64,000 nucleotides of DNA from Colocasia esculenta (Eukaryota; Streptophyta; Magnoliopsida; Alismatales; Araceae). Each line of letters opens with the position of its first letter. The first letter of the stretch is position 1. The DNA lies in assembly GCA_014218235.1 (NCBI GenBank), contig CM024761.1, forward strand, positions 90,645,968 to 90,709,967. The letters run 5' to 3'. A program made the translations under genes and the position numbers. Below, one piece after another: positions 35,440-46,295 of this stretch. Below the pieces are notes generated by a model. It saw nothing but the letters and a program-made list of their open reading frames with translations. It did not search any database and was not told the DNA's origin.

Positions 35440-35993
35440 AAGCCATTTGGTTGCAGTTAAGAGAATTTTCAGATATCTCTCAGGTACGTATGATTTGGGT
35501 CTTTGGTATCCAGCAAGAAGTAGCTTTAATTTGATCTCATACTCAGATGCTGACTATGCTGGGTGTAAAATTGATACAAAAAGCACTAGTGGGTACTACC
35601 AACTTCTTGGTGGTTGCATAGTTTCGTGGGCATCCAAAAAGCAACACTCGGTTGCACTCTCAACTGCAGAGGTAGAATATGTTGCTGCAGGGAGTTGTGC
35701 AACTCGTGTTATGGATAAAAAGTCAACCGTGTGACTATAACATTGATATTGGATGCACACCAATCCTATGTGACAACACTAGTGCAATCAACCTTTCAAA
35801 GAACCCAATCCAACATTCAAGGACCAAACACATAGAGATAAGACATCACTTTTTGAGAGATGAGGTAGCCAACAAATCCTTGGAAATTAGCTTCATACCC
35901 ACTGAAAAACAATTGGCTGACATTTTCACCAAACCATTGTACAAGGAGAGATTCAAATCTCTTAGAAGAGAATTGGGCTTATGCAAGTTTTAA
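35440..35993 (+). pseudogene. pol: Element E RNase H
   Basis: RIFRYLSGTYDLGLWY connects RT to RNase H. Acidic positions are visible in YSDADYAGC, in STAEVEYVAA and in CDNTSAINLSKNP. The typical copia ending TKHIEIRHHFLRDEV and ADIFTKPL is present, with the stop at 35993. One frameshift lies near 35700. Confidence 0.9.
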
Positions 35994-36480
35994 TGAAATC
36001 AATACCACATTCAGAGGCAAACAACCCTTGTGAATAGTGACTATGAGGTATCTCAAATGGTGATATGTGAAAGAACAAGTTAAGCTTGTTCGAAAACTAT
36101 CGTTATATGTGAGGACATTTTCTCCGCCACGTATCCATAGACACTATTCTCATAAAGGTTATTCACTTCAAAACAGGGTACTTGATTATCTTTAATCCTT
36201 GTCTCACACATTTCCTCTTACTACTTAAGTTAATATTCATGGATGGTTTTGGATGTTGCATGTGAGTAAGTGTTTGCCTTCCTTGTCAATATCATGTTTG
36301 CAATTATTTCAAATGCTTGAAATGTTGTGTCCACATGCACACACTATGGGGGAGTAAAGAAAAGGCTAGGTGAGTGTTTTTCTCAAGAATACACATCTCA
36401 TACTTTGAGTATTTTGATCCCTCACTTGATGGTTTCAATTCCATTTCAAATCCAAGTCTTTACACTGATTTTTCACTTAC

Positions 36481-36657
36481 CTGTCGACAGCCCACATTGC
36501 AGCTGTCGACAAGCAAGCCTTTCCAGAACACTGGTTTCGACTGAGTACATTATATGTCGACAGGCCCCTTTCATCTGTCGACAACTGTCCCTCTCCCAGA
36601 AATACCTTTTCCCTGAAGTTCAGTAGCTGTCGACAGGGACAATCTTGTTGTCGACAG
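36481..36657. promoter_or_regulatory. Internal palindrome array of element E
   Basis: CTGTCGACAG or one-base variants start at 36481, 36503, 36554, 36575, 36627 and 36648, with spacings 22, 51, 21, 52 and 21 bp. The TTCCAGAA word at 36521-36528 lies 18 bp after the start of its preceding palindrome, exactly as in the LTR (29914 and 29932). The array therefore looks like a second copy of the LTR module. Confidence 0.8.
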
Positions 36658-37682
36658 ACACCCCATTGTTGTCTCATCTTGCTCATGTTTCACCTTCCTT
36701 CAATGAGTATGTGCACAATCATTGCATAAGGGGGGAATAGCATTTTGAATTAATTACTATATGTCATCCCAATCTAGTGTCAAAGATACAAATTAATTCT
36801 CAATGATTTTGACATAATATTTTGAGCCTGAATCTAGGTTGTGTCATCTAGAAAATCTTGAACAACTCAATTCAATTCCACTTCATTCAGTTGAATATTT
36901 CCCTTGTGGCTCATCATATCTCTAAAATGGATTGATAAGTAAAATGGTGCTTGAATTTAATGTTTCACATTGCCCTTTGGCCATATATATCTAGTCACCT
37001 TGGTTGTTAATAAAAAAAAAGGAGAAAAGCTACCTATTTCACAAAACAAACAAGAAAGAAATAATATGGGATAAAGGCAGAGCAATGATGTTTATTTCTG
37101 AGTAACCGGGGACTTTGGCATCACAAATGTCTGTCTTCGTGTCAAAAAGTTATTCCATTATCTCTGTACAACGATATGATGGTCCTTTATACTGAGTAAC
37201 TGGGGGCATCGACATCACAAATGTCTACCTTCACGTCAAAAGGTATACATGAACCTAATTATCACTTTTCCCATATCCCTTTTGTCAAGTTCAAAAATAT
37301 CAAATTCAAAGAAATAGAGTGAAGCCTCCAAACTTTTAACTCAAGGGACAAGGTTGTCTATTGTCAATGGGTCATGTCAATGTTGTCTTCAATCACCAAA
37401 TGAACATCGCCACTAAGTCATATGTTTTTCTACAATGGTTTTATTCAACGGGTTTGTCTTTATTTTATTGGGGCTTGAACATGGTTCTCTAAATGCCATA
37501 ACTTAAGACTCTCGAAGTATTATCTCTTAACCATTGTAGAATGATTTTTGTGTCCTCATACTAGTGGCCATGACACTTAGTAATATGTTTAAAACCTGTT
37601 CTCCACCTTCATACGAACAGTGCATGCTCAAATGGTGTGAAATTTCTCAAAATTTAACATTTATGGCTCAGCTGCTCTGCAG

Positions 37683-37811
37683 CTGTCGACAGCCCCTATG
37701 CTGCTGTCGACAACCGGCGGCAGGGTGACTTTTGGAAGTCCAACTGGTGACCTTTTAGGGTGGATTTCGTGGGACCCTGCCCTTTCAAATTCTCTCCAAC
37801 CCTCTTTAAAA
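37683..37811 (+). promoter_or_regulatory. Candidate internal promoter upstream of the accessory ORF
   Basis: Two palindromes start at 37683 and 37704 (21 bp apart). A TTTTGGAA word follows at 37730-37737 and a TATA-like TTTAAAA at 37805-37811, 92 bp after the second palindrome. In the LTR the last two palindromes are also 21 bp apart, TTTTGGAA follows at 30003, and TATA comes 89 bp after the last palindrome. The accessory ORF ATG is at 37986. Confidence 0.55.
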
Positions 37812-37985
37812 GGCACCCACGCACCCTTCCTCCCTTTCCCACCTCCAAAAGTCTCTCCTCCTTCCTTCCTCCCCAAATCCCTCTTTCTCGGGCGACAGAA
37901 GAGAGATTGTTTCTCTCTGCGTTTCTTCCTCCTTCTGTCCCCTTCCACCTTCAGAGCCTTCTCCACACTGACATCACCCCTTCTG

Positions 37986-39207
37986 ATGGCTCCTCCGGCC
38001 AAGAAGCTTGCCTCTCGTCGCCGTCCTCAGTCTCCACAAGCCGGCGAGGGTTCCAGGGCACCAGTCGAGCCGGACAAAGCATCGGGAAGATCGTCTTCCG
38101 GAGCTCATCGTTCCTCGCAACCTTCAGGCGTCCAGGGTCCAGGGCTCATTCACCAAGTTCGTGCAACCTCGGTTCGTGAACTTTGAATCCATTGAGGACA
38201 TGTTTCCTGGTCTTCAACCCCTGTTCGACACTCAGGGCTGGACCGAATTTGTGTACTCCCACACCAGGTATTCTACCGCAGCTGTGACGGAGTTCTATAA
38301 TAACCTCCAATTGTCAGTGGTAAGCTCGGAGTTGTATACCACTGTTAAGGGCACTTCTTTTCATATCACTCCCTCTCTTTTTTCTCGTGCCCTACAAATT
38401 CCTAACTCTGGGGTGGACATTCTTGTCAACCCTTCATCTGCTTCTGACTACTACACTCCCATCACCCATCATGTTTATCATCCCAGTGTAGATAATCTTA
38501 AGCTTAATGCCAATTCTTTTCCTCCACTTAATCGTCTCATTCACCACATCTTCACTACTATTGTTGTTCCTAAAGATGGAAGTAGGGAACTCGTTACTAC
38601 AGTCCACAAGTCCCTCTTCCACTACTTTCTGAAGTGTGAACAAATCAATCTTCCTAACATCATGGTAGACCTCATTAAGCAATGTTTCACTAACCCCAAG
38701 AGGTCAATGCCATATGCATGTCCTATTACATCCCTCCTATCTTTTATTGGCATTCCCATCTCTGACTCCGAGTGCATCAAACTCAAGTCCAGAAGTTCTT
38801 TTGATCTTACTGCGGTGCATCGGATGGGCTACAAATTTGTGGATGGGGTAGTGACCAGGACTCTCAAGGGTCAAGCTCCAAATGTTGAGGAAGAATCTAC
38901 TGCTGATGAAGGTGATGATGAAGACTCCCAGGCAGAGCCCATGGATGCTCAGGGAGATGATCCTGCTGATGCTGCACAACAGGAACAACCTCCCTCTCTT
39001 AGGGATTTCATTGCTACTCAGATGGCACAGTTGCAAATGCAACTCACCACGGGTTTTGAGCATCTCAACACCTGTCTCGATCATGTGGATATGAGGATGG
39101 ATGCACTGGCCAACACACAAGTGCAGTTACAAGACCAGCTTGCCAGGCTCTCTACTGATTTTCATAGCTTTCGTCATCCCGATGTACCAGGGAATGACGA
39201 TGTCTAG
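37986..39207 (+). pseudogene. Accessory 3' ORF of element E (about 400 residues), one 7-bp duplication
   Basis: From ATG at 37986 the protein has a basic Ser/Pro-rich start (MAPPAKKLASRRR), a globular central part with FVNFESIEDMFPGLQP, WTEFVYSHTRYSTAAVTEFY and LNRLIHHIFTTIVVPKDGS, an acidic linker (about 38885-38975), and a C-terminal coiled coil with heptads (FIATQMAQLQMQLTTGFEHL onward) to 39207. No signal peptide or clear membrane segment is seen. The central part resembles the uncharacterised proteins often labelled putative plant transposon protein. Extra ORFs downstream of pol are known in SIRE elements, some called envelope-like. The frame is shifted by a tandem duplication of GTCCAGG (38130-38136 and 38137-38143). 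Function is unknown. Confidence 0.75.
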
Positions 39208-39424
39208 AGAGTCATTGGGTTATCTAGGTCATCGTTCTAGATTTGGGTACTGGGTCACTAAGTTATTTGCGTCAGTCATGTATCTTTCCTTCTAATGCTT
39301 TCACTTTATGTCATGCAATGGTCGTCTTTTGTAACTGAGTGTCTGGCATGTTAATGAATGAAAAACCTCAGTTCCTTTGCTTACATCTTATCCATGTGTG
39401 CATAATGTGTCTTTTTGAATGTTG

Positions 39425-39490
39425 TCAAAAGGGGGAGAAATCATCAATATGCATAAATTGAAATTTTGTCATCATCAAAAAGGGGGAGAA
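39425..39490 (+). other. Two polypurine tracts of element E
   Basis: AAAAGGGGGAGAAA lies near 39427-39440 and AAAAAGGGGGAGAA at 39477-39490, the second abutting the 3' LTR. Both are preceded by a GTCA-containing stretch. The second is the expected plus-strand primer; the first looks like a duplicate. Confidence 0.85.
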
Positions 39491-40787
39491 TGTTGGGTTT
39501 ACTTGTGCCTTAATGTTTTTGATGATGTGTTTTTTAATGAACATTGCAATTGATGATGGTACAATGACCTATTTGTTAAGGACATGAATGACATGATCAA
39601 GTGTCAAGATGATCACCTATGTATTCATTACATCTCACTTAAAATGTCTTTTAATGTAGGTATGAATGCATATAAGCCAAGCAACAAGATTCAGGTGAAA
39701 AAGAACAAGAAAGTAACTTCAAGTGATCATCTGTCGACAACCAAGAAATCCCTGTCGGCAGATAGACATGACAGAACAAAACAAGGTTCTGGAAGCACTC
39801 AGAAAGCAGTACCTGTCGACAGCCAATATGCTCCTGTCGACAGATGAAGTGTGCCTGTCGACAGCAAGACAATATCTATCGATAGATCCAGTGTTCCAGA
39901 AACATGAAAGCCATAACTGGGCAGTAACTGTCGACAGCAACATGTCGCCTGTCGACAGACGTAGTTTTGGAAAGCTCCGATGTCCAAGATATGATCCATG
40001 TTTTGGGTGATTCTGTCAAGCACGTCTCTCCATATTTGCACACCCATATATATAGGACATATGGGGTTATTTTCGTAGTAAGAGGCCATACCATCAAACC
40101 CTAAGCAAATCCCAAGACAAAAAGCCGCCACCTACTGCTCTGCTTCAACCTACCGCCCAGGGAAAGGAAGATCCGTCATCCAAGCGGAGGTGAAGCCAGT
40201 TCGTCTATGATTCAAGCTTCTGCATTAATCTATACATGCCAAGACGAAGTTTGAAGTTCATCTAGACAAGCACCTTGAAGAGTTCCACATCAGGATTTGT
40301 TCTTTCAACTCAGAACTCTTCTTTGTCTCTGTTTTCTCATACTTCTATGTGTGTGGTGGTGTTTCAAGCATTCTTGTGCTTGATTCACGTGGTTTGTGTT
40401 GTTCTGATCGTGGTTTCACATCAGACAACTCGTGTGTGTGAGTTGTAGTCATGAACCAGCTCATAAGCAGTTGTTTCTGCGTGTGTGTGTGGACGGTGGA
40501 CGTAGGATACACAAGTTGTGTACTCCGAACCACCTTAAAACTTCGTGTCCTGTGGTTTGCATGTCTTTACGATAGATGTTTGGTAGGCACGTTGTTTTTA
40601 CATACGCTGAATGAGTTGCTACTCCATCTACCTACAACTAACACACATCTAAGTTTAGCTTAAATTTTGTTACAGTTTCAAAAGTCTGTGTTTTCATTAA
40701 AAGAAGGTCGTAGTAAATTTTTAATTGATAGTAATCTATTAAACCCCCCTTCTAGATTACCATATTTGATAATTCCGCAACCTTTCA
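39491..40787 (+). repeat. 3' LTR of element E
   Basis: This is the partner of 29528-30825, 1,297 bp. The palindrome array is at 39731-39959. The second copy reads CTGTCGGCAG and the sixth reads CTATCGATAG. It is followed by the duplication GGAGG at 40788-40792. Confidence 0.94.
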
Positions 40788-40792
40788 GGAGG

Positions 40793-43620
40793 CTGTTCTT
40801 GAGCACCAAAGGTGGAGGGAAAATCCCCCAAAACGGAGCTCTTCTTTCCTGTTGCGTCTGCATCGACCTGTGTAGAGTGCTCTTTTTGGATTCGACCAAT
40901 GGTAAGCCAAACCTTAACCAAACTGTGCAAGACTTATACCCCTGGAAAGAGGGTCGAGTCTAGCTCCTAATGGCACTGGTTTTCCCAATTTTCATCCAGT
41001 GAGTCGGGAGTATTAAGCGTTCTCCTCCAGGCAGTCAGAACTAGGGTTTTCTGGAGAGCAAATCTTATTCAACTCCAAAGGTAGGTCATCTCCATGCCAA
41101 ACTCTAATTAAACTCATCTATGCTTGCATCCATATGTATAGATCATGTTCTTACTGTTTTCCCCAATTTTATTTTGAGAGTTTCATGAATTAAATCTTGC
41201 ATGATATTGACAATGTACTGTCACAATTTAACCTTGACTTGTTTTACGAGTTCCATATCTCTCTGTGGAGTCATTTTTGGACTAAGTGTTCAACATAGAA
41301 CTTGTTATTCTATGAGTCTACTTTCATTTGGCACTGGTTTCTCCAATTTTCGTTGATCGTACTGAGAGTATTAGTCCGAACATAAGCACTGTGTCAGATT
41401 CACATAGTCAGTCACAATATGTTTTATTACCCAGTCAAACGACCTTTGTTTCTCAATTATTTTCTACTGTACAAAGTATTGGAAATATCTAAGTAAAAAA
41501 GCTGGTTCACCCAATTTGGATCACCCTGGCATTTGTTTTGATTTTGCAAACCCACAGGTGTCAAACCTAGTTTGAATCGGACTAGGAAAAACCCCTTATA
41601 AAGCACCTCTGGGCAGATCAGCCCTGTTTAGCCCGTTTGACGTTGTTTTCATGCCCCGTTTTCTCCCGTATGAAGTTAGTTACTGATATCATTTATATAT
41701 CAACCCATATAATGATTTAAAACATGTTTACATGAATTTTAATTAATCTAGTTCATGATCATATTCTCTACTTGCCGATTATTTACTTCTTGCCTTGTTA
41801 TCAAACTTGCTAAAAATGCATAGTTACTTGCTAAAATTGGTCATGAATATTTTAGTACTCATGATACTTGCCATATATAGAGTTTCTCAAAATGAAGTTT
41901 CCATAAACGGAGTTTTTATAACTAAAGTTTCCATAATCGGATTCACATACACACTGGAGTGATTCTCAAGCACGGGCGCATACACTCTAGCATGATAGGA
42001 AAGCCCCTTCTTGGCTTATGGTGAACTCTCCATCGGATATTCCTTCTACCGGACTAGTGACCCCTTGACCAAGGCCTCCATAAGTCTCTCTGACCATGGA
42101 TTCCCACATAGTCGATGAGCAGGTTGTACCAATGAAGTACCTAGAAGTTAGTGTGCACATATCTCTTCTCTCTCGGCATTCTTGACGGGATCTTTCTCTC
42201 CTCCTCTTCACTTTCTCGGAGTGATGGAGTATAACACATGAAACCAAGTTATTAAAGATAGAATCTATGTAAATGTGTCGTTATGCTTCCAAACTGAACT
42301 CTTGACTCAATATTCCCAACGTACCCTTGAACTCTATATCATTATTGACATGACACTCTCGATAATCATTACTATTGACATGATAGTCCTAAACTTTCTC
42401 GACCAGCCTATCCTTATTGACACACATTGCCTTCTTGTGATATGTTCTTGAAGTACATTAATGATATTGGAGTCATGGACTCAAAACTCGTTCTTGTCAC
42501 CCATGAGTCGACGGGCTCATTGGGACACATGCCAATGTTGCACAATATGAACCTGACTGAGAGCCTGTATCTGGTCCTAGAGATTCTGGTAAAGTCCTGT
42601 TACCTATGGGTGTGATTATCAGATTCGCCCCGACAAAGTCTTGTTTACCCCAAGGTGTTGATTGCCCAATTTTCCCAAAGATGTTCATTACCCCAGGAGT
42701 TGATTGTTAGGTTGATCCCCTAACAAAGTCCTGAGCCTGGCGTGGTGTGGAATCATGATTGGTGCTTGGCATGGCACGTACTTGTTACATGTGATAAACT
42801 TACTTGCTTGTTACATGCTACTATGTGCTGGTCCTTAACCCGAGTGGCTGAAGGACGTACTTGCATGAGGCACTAGTAGATCCTGCGTGATATTCTTGTG
42901 GAGTGCTCCGAGTGGGTTACTCAAAATGCTTGTGAGTGAAATGGCCATCTTGTTACATGCTATCTTGCTCATGTTCATGAAGTTACCATCTTGCTAGATC
43001 ATTGTTCACAATATCTTGAACTCTTGATTACAACCTTATTGTTAGATTGATCATTACAATATCTTAATCATACTATCTTGCATGATACACTGCACACGTG
43101 TTACTACCGCCATTTTAATTGCATTGTACATAGCATGTTCATACCTTCTAGCTTTTAAATTGTTAAATACTTATATCATTGCTAGATGATGTAAATTCCA
43201 CTGGGCGAGTGCACTCATTACCTACTTTCCAACCTTTCAGGTGAACATGATATGTAAGATGTAGAGAACCAAGACTATACTTAGGATGAACAAGAGTGAA
43301 GAGTGGTCTCTAGCCTTAGTATTAAAGTCTTAATATCATAGTGTCTTAGTGTTATAGTCTGAGAATGAGAGTACTAGAGATTTGTAGTAGGAGTGAGGAT
43401 AGTATGTAATTTCCCCTTTATTTGAGTCTTATTCTTGTAGTTTGATTTGAGTTGGAATATGTACTAGTTCCCATTTTTAAATGAAATAAAGAGTTTAAGT
43501 TTTATTATGAGCACAATTAGTTGTGTTATGTGTGATTGCTCGCTAGATACTTATTTGCCGACTGTTCATGTCTCAACGCTTCAATCAAATTCTTCCGCTG
43601 TCGTGCTTTGAGACGTGACA
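40793..43620 (+). repeat. Solo LTR F, right part
   Basis: This stretch continues LTR F beyond element E. It ends GACGTGACA, followed by GATGT, which matches the left flank CATGT at four of five bases. No primer binding site follows and no polypurine tract precedes 28659, so a recombined solo LTR of about 3.7 kb is the simplest reading. It is non-coding throughout; the small open frames (for example 41987-42247) show no known domain. Confidence 0.5.
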
Positions 43621-44957
43621 GATGTCCTTTAAAAGAGGATTATAGCACGTTTATCATTATATAACATTACTTACTCTGTTACAGTAAATTCAAGTGATTA
43701 ACAGTGAATAATAAGGGTGAACTTTGCATGAAAATTCATATTTTTGGTTTCTAAAAATACATTGGTAGGTCGCGACATCGGCCAAGCACGTAATCATGTC
43801 ACGCCGCACTGTTGTTCTTGTCGTGAAAGACCTTGGTGACGCATTAAGGTGGGGACAGACAGGCCGACACGACGACATCGTGTCTGATCGTCTCGACGCA
43901 TTCAGGTCAGGTTTTAACAAGGCCAACATGATCTTCAGGTCATGACGGACCGAGCCGACGCAGTCTTCGGGTCCCGACAGATTGGGCCGATGCGTTCAAG
44001 TCGCACCCGACAGGGTTGACGTGATCTTTAAATCACGTCGCGCCGCATGAGAGCGGTGCGTTCTCAGGCCAAGAATGCCCAGTTGATAGATCTGGGATAA
44101 AATGCTTATATCTCGATGCATAAAACATGAAAATCCACAAAATTAATTTTAAAATGTTGCTAACAAGATTCTAATCATGATATAACAAGAGTCAAATAAA
44201 TAGACATAGATTTCATGGAGTTTGAGATCAAACATTGAGATCAAACAAGGGGGCTTGGGTACATGTCAATAGCCAAACTTTGAGCATGAAATACTCATAA
44301 ATGGCATGATAGAAATTGGGAAAAATATGGGGCTTTTGTTACTGGTATCATGGACTATCTATGAGCAAGAGTAATTCAGAGATTGCCTACCTTTGGACGA
44401 GTTGAACTCCTAGGACTTACAACATGAAGAACACTTAAAGATCCTCTTGCAAGCTTTCTTCTCCTCGAATCTCCCCTCCAATGGCCTATCTTCCTCATCC
44501 TTCAAGTCTCAGAAGATCAATAAGGTTAGCCATAGATGGGATTCAGGTGTTTTTGTAGGTCTAGGGTTGAAGAGTCCTTCTAAAACTCCAATTCTTCCTT
44601 AATTACGAGTTTCTTATATTTATCCTAATTTCTTCCCATCTAAATCTCAGTTTTTAATTAGAATGGGGCCAGATTTCGTGGCTATTGAATTAGGCTAGTG
44701 CTAGGACTCTTAATTAGATAATTACATGAGTTATAAGAGATTTTCTTGCCCCTTTTTAGTTTATCAATAATTTAGTTACGAATTTTGACCTATTTATCTC
44801 TAATCCATATCAATTGGGCTCTTATTTTTGGCCCAATAACTCATATATGGACCAATTACACAACCCATATACTAAATTTACTTAATGGATTTTAATTTAC
44901 CCCCTTTTTCTTTATAATTTTTATTTGATATAATTATAAAATTTGAGTGTTGCTACA
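43621..44957 (-). repeat. LTR-like block G
   Basis: The right edge reads TGCTACA at 44951-44957, which on the minus strand is TGTAGCAACAC, close to the start of LTR F. The block contains a CG-rich array of GTCG/CGAC words at about 43765-44060, like that in the C LTR, and an AT-rich tail. The left border is not clear, so it could be a truncated or solo LTR. Confidence 0.4.
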
Positions 44958-45770
44958 CTTAATCTGTATTGTTAGTACTCTAAACCAGCGCCATCTGCTC
45001 CTTCATTTTGACGAAAAGCAGGACTTCCTTAAGGTCCTTTTGCGTAGGAGTTTGTATGTGAAAGGGTTCCTCTTTGGCTTCTTTAGGTGGATGGCAAACT
45101 TTGATTTTGATTATGATCCTTCCTTCCTATTTGGGTTGGTTTTCCCATGCTCCCTGTTAACTTCTATCATGAGGAGTTATTGCGTTCTATTGCTCAGAAT
45201 ATTGGCCAGGTGTTACAAATCCATGAGTGTTCATTAGCCATGACCTAGACACATGAGGCCCTCGTCTGCGTTGAGCTAGATGTTAAGAAAGAAAGACTGG
45301 AATGTCTTTGGATTGGGTATGATAGGGAAGGTTTTTGGCAACAAGTCCGCTACCATCGAGTTCCTTCTGTTTGTTCTTTTTGCCACAAGCTAGGGCACAA
45401 TATCTCAGACTTCAAGAAGAAGCAAAAGAAGGAAGGAGATATGGACGGATCAAAACCTGAGGAACCTTTTAAGGAAGCGGCTGCCAAGACCCAGGAGGTT
45501 GATGAGACCGTGGCTCAAGCTGTCACCAAAAAGAAAATTTGGCAAAAAAAAAAACCAATAGAGTCCCTGGGAACCTGAAACAGCTTCTGTGTTCTTGCGG
45601 TAGATGATGGAAACGTGAAGGCTATCGACGATACTCATGCCTCCTTGGGCACTAAGAAAGGCAAAGATAATAAGGAGGCAGAGAAAAATCATCCAGAAGA
45701 TAGCCATCCTATTGAGGAGCAAACGGAAGTAATGATGTCGTCTCCTCAAATCCAGCACAAATTTTAAACA
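44958..45770 (+). pseudogene. LINE ORF1 relic (DUF4283-like plus zinc knuckle)
   Basis: On the plus strand, in shifting frames, the segment LLLHFDEKQDFLKVLLRRSL (about 44993) matches in style the ORF1 of the LINE at 48371-54318 (LHLLLKF and RVLLCESLYVQG). A core about LDVKKERLECLWIGYDREGF follows. A knuckle CSFCHKLGHNISDF (about 45370-45415) has lost its last Cys, and a Lys/Glu-rich tail follows. ORF1 proteins bind LINE RNA. No ORF2 follows, so this is a fragment. Confidence 0.65.
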
Positions 45771-45775
45771 CAAGT

Positions 45776-46135
45776 TAATTAAAATATGATGAGTTTTATG
45801 GTGATTTTATTTATTTTTTTGGAATAAAATTTTGTAGAGTAAAATTTACTTTAAAAATTAATAAATTAAATTAATTTCAATATCCGTGCACCAATAATTC
45901 TCGATATTATCATATCTAGAACCAACATATTTTTCTAAAAATTATGGTGATCTTATATCTCAATTATATTGCTCAAGTTCGCTGACGTCTCATTGAATTA
46001 CGTATTTTTGAAGACAATATGGAGGTTATGTTAATAGCATAAGAATATCTCTAAATCAAAAGTAGTCATATTTTATGTAAATAGTCATGTTCCACATAAT
46101 AATCATTGTCACTTTTAGCTTTCCAATATCGTATT
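45776..46135. other. AT-rich DNA without recognisable content
   Basis: I see no ORF, repeat or element terminus in this 360-bp stretch. Confidence 0.5.
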
Positions 46136-46295
46136 TGTAAGGCCCGACATTTTTTATTTCTAGTTGGGCATGTTATATTTGGTGTTTTTTAATTGTTATA
46201 GATTTAAATATTCATGTTTTGTTATTTCTTTGGTTTCTAGTCGGAGGATATTGACGGCAGTATCGAGTGCCTCAATATGCTCTTGACGGTGTGCC
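46136..46295 (+). mobile_element. Short LTR-like scrap joined to element H
   Basis: The scrap begins TGTAAGGCCCGACA. The A LTR read on its own strand begins TGTAAGGCCC, but here the orientation is plus. It carries GACGGCA near 46251 and then joins the minus-strand reverse transcriptase fragment of H at about 46295. A rearrangement or partial LTR insertion is likely. Confidence 0.35.

Larger units (their letters stand above)
35994..37985 (+). other. Post-pol spacer of element E with palindromes and 50-bp repeats
   Basis: This 2-kb stretch is non-coding by eye. It contains a six-copy palindrome array (36481-36657), a 50-bp direct repeat (37100-37149 and 37194-37243) and a palindrome pair (37683-37713) followed by a TATA-like box. 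The frames crossing it are short and overlap the repeats. Confidence 0.75.
29528..40787 (+). mobile_element. Element E: SIRE-like Ty1/copia retrotransposon
   Basis: E is complete, with LTRs 29528-30825 and 39491-40787 and perfect GGAGG duplications at 29523-29527 and 40788-40792. Pol runs gag, protease, integrase, reverse transcriptase, RNase H, the Ty1/copia order. The long gag, the 3.5-kb tail after pol with a further ORF, and the AAAAGGGGGAGA polypurine tract all fit the SIRE/Maximus group. The two LTRs differ by roughly two dozen substitutions by eye, yet pol carries about ten breaks. The LTR and interior contain arrays of the palindrome CTGTCGACAG. Confidence 0.93.

Noticed and set aside
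37698..38186. Separate 162-codon gene upstream of the accessory ORF
   Set aside because: It is the N-terminal part of the accessory ORF in the frame before the 7-bp duplication, extended upstream through non-coding sequence.
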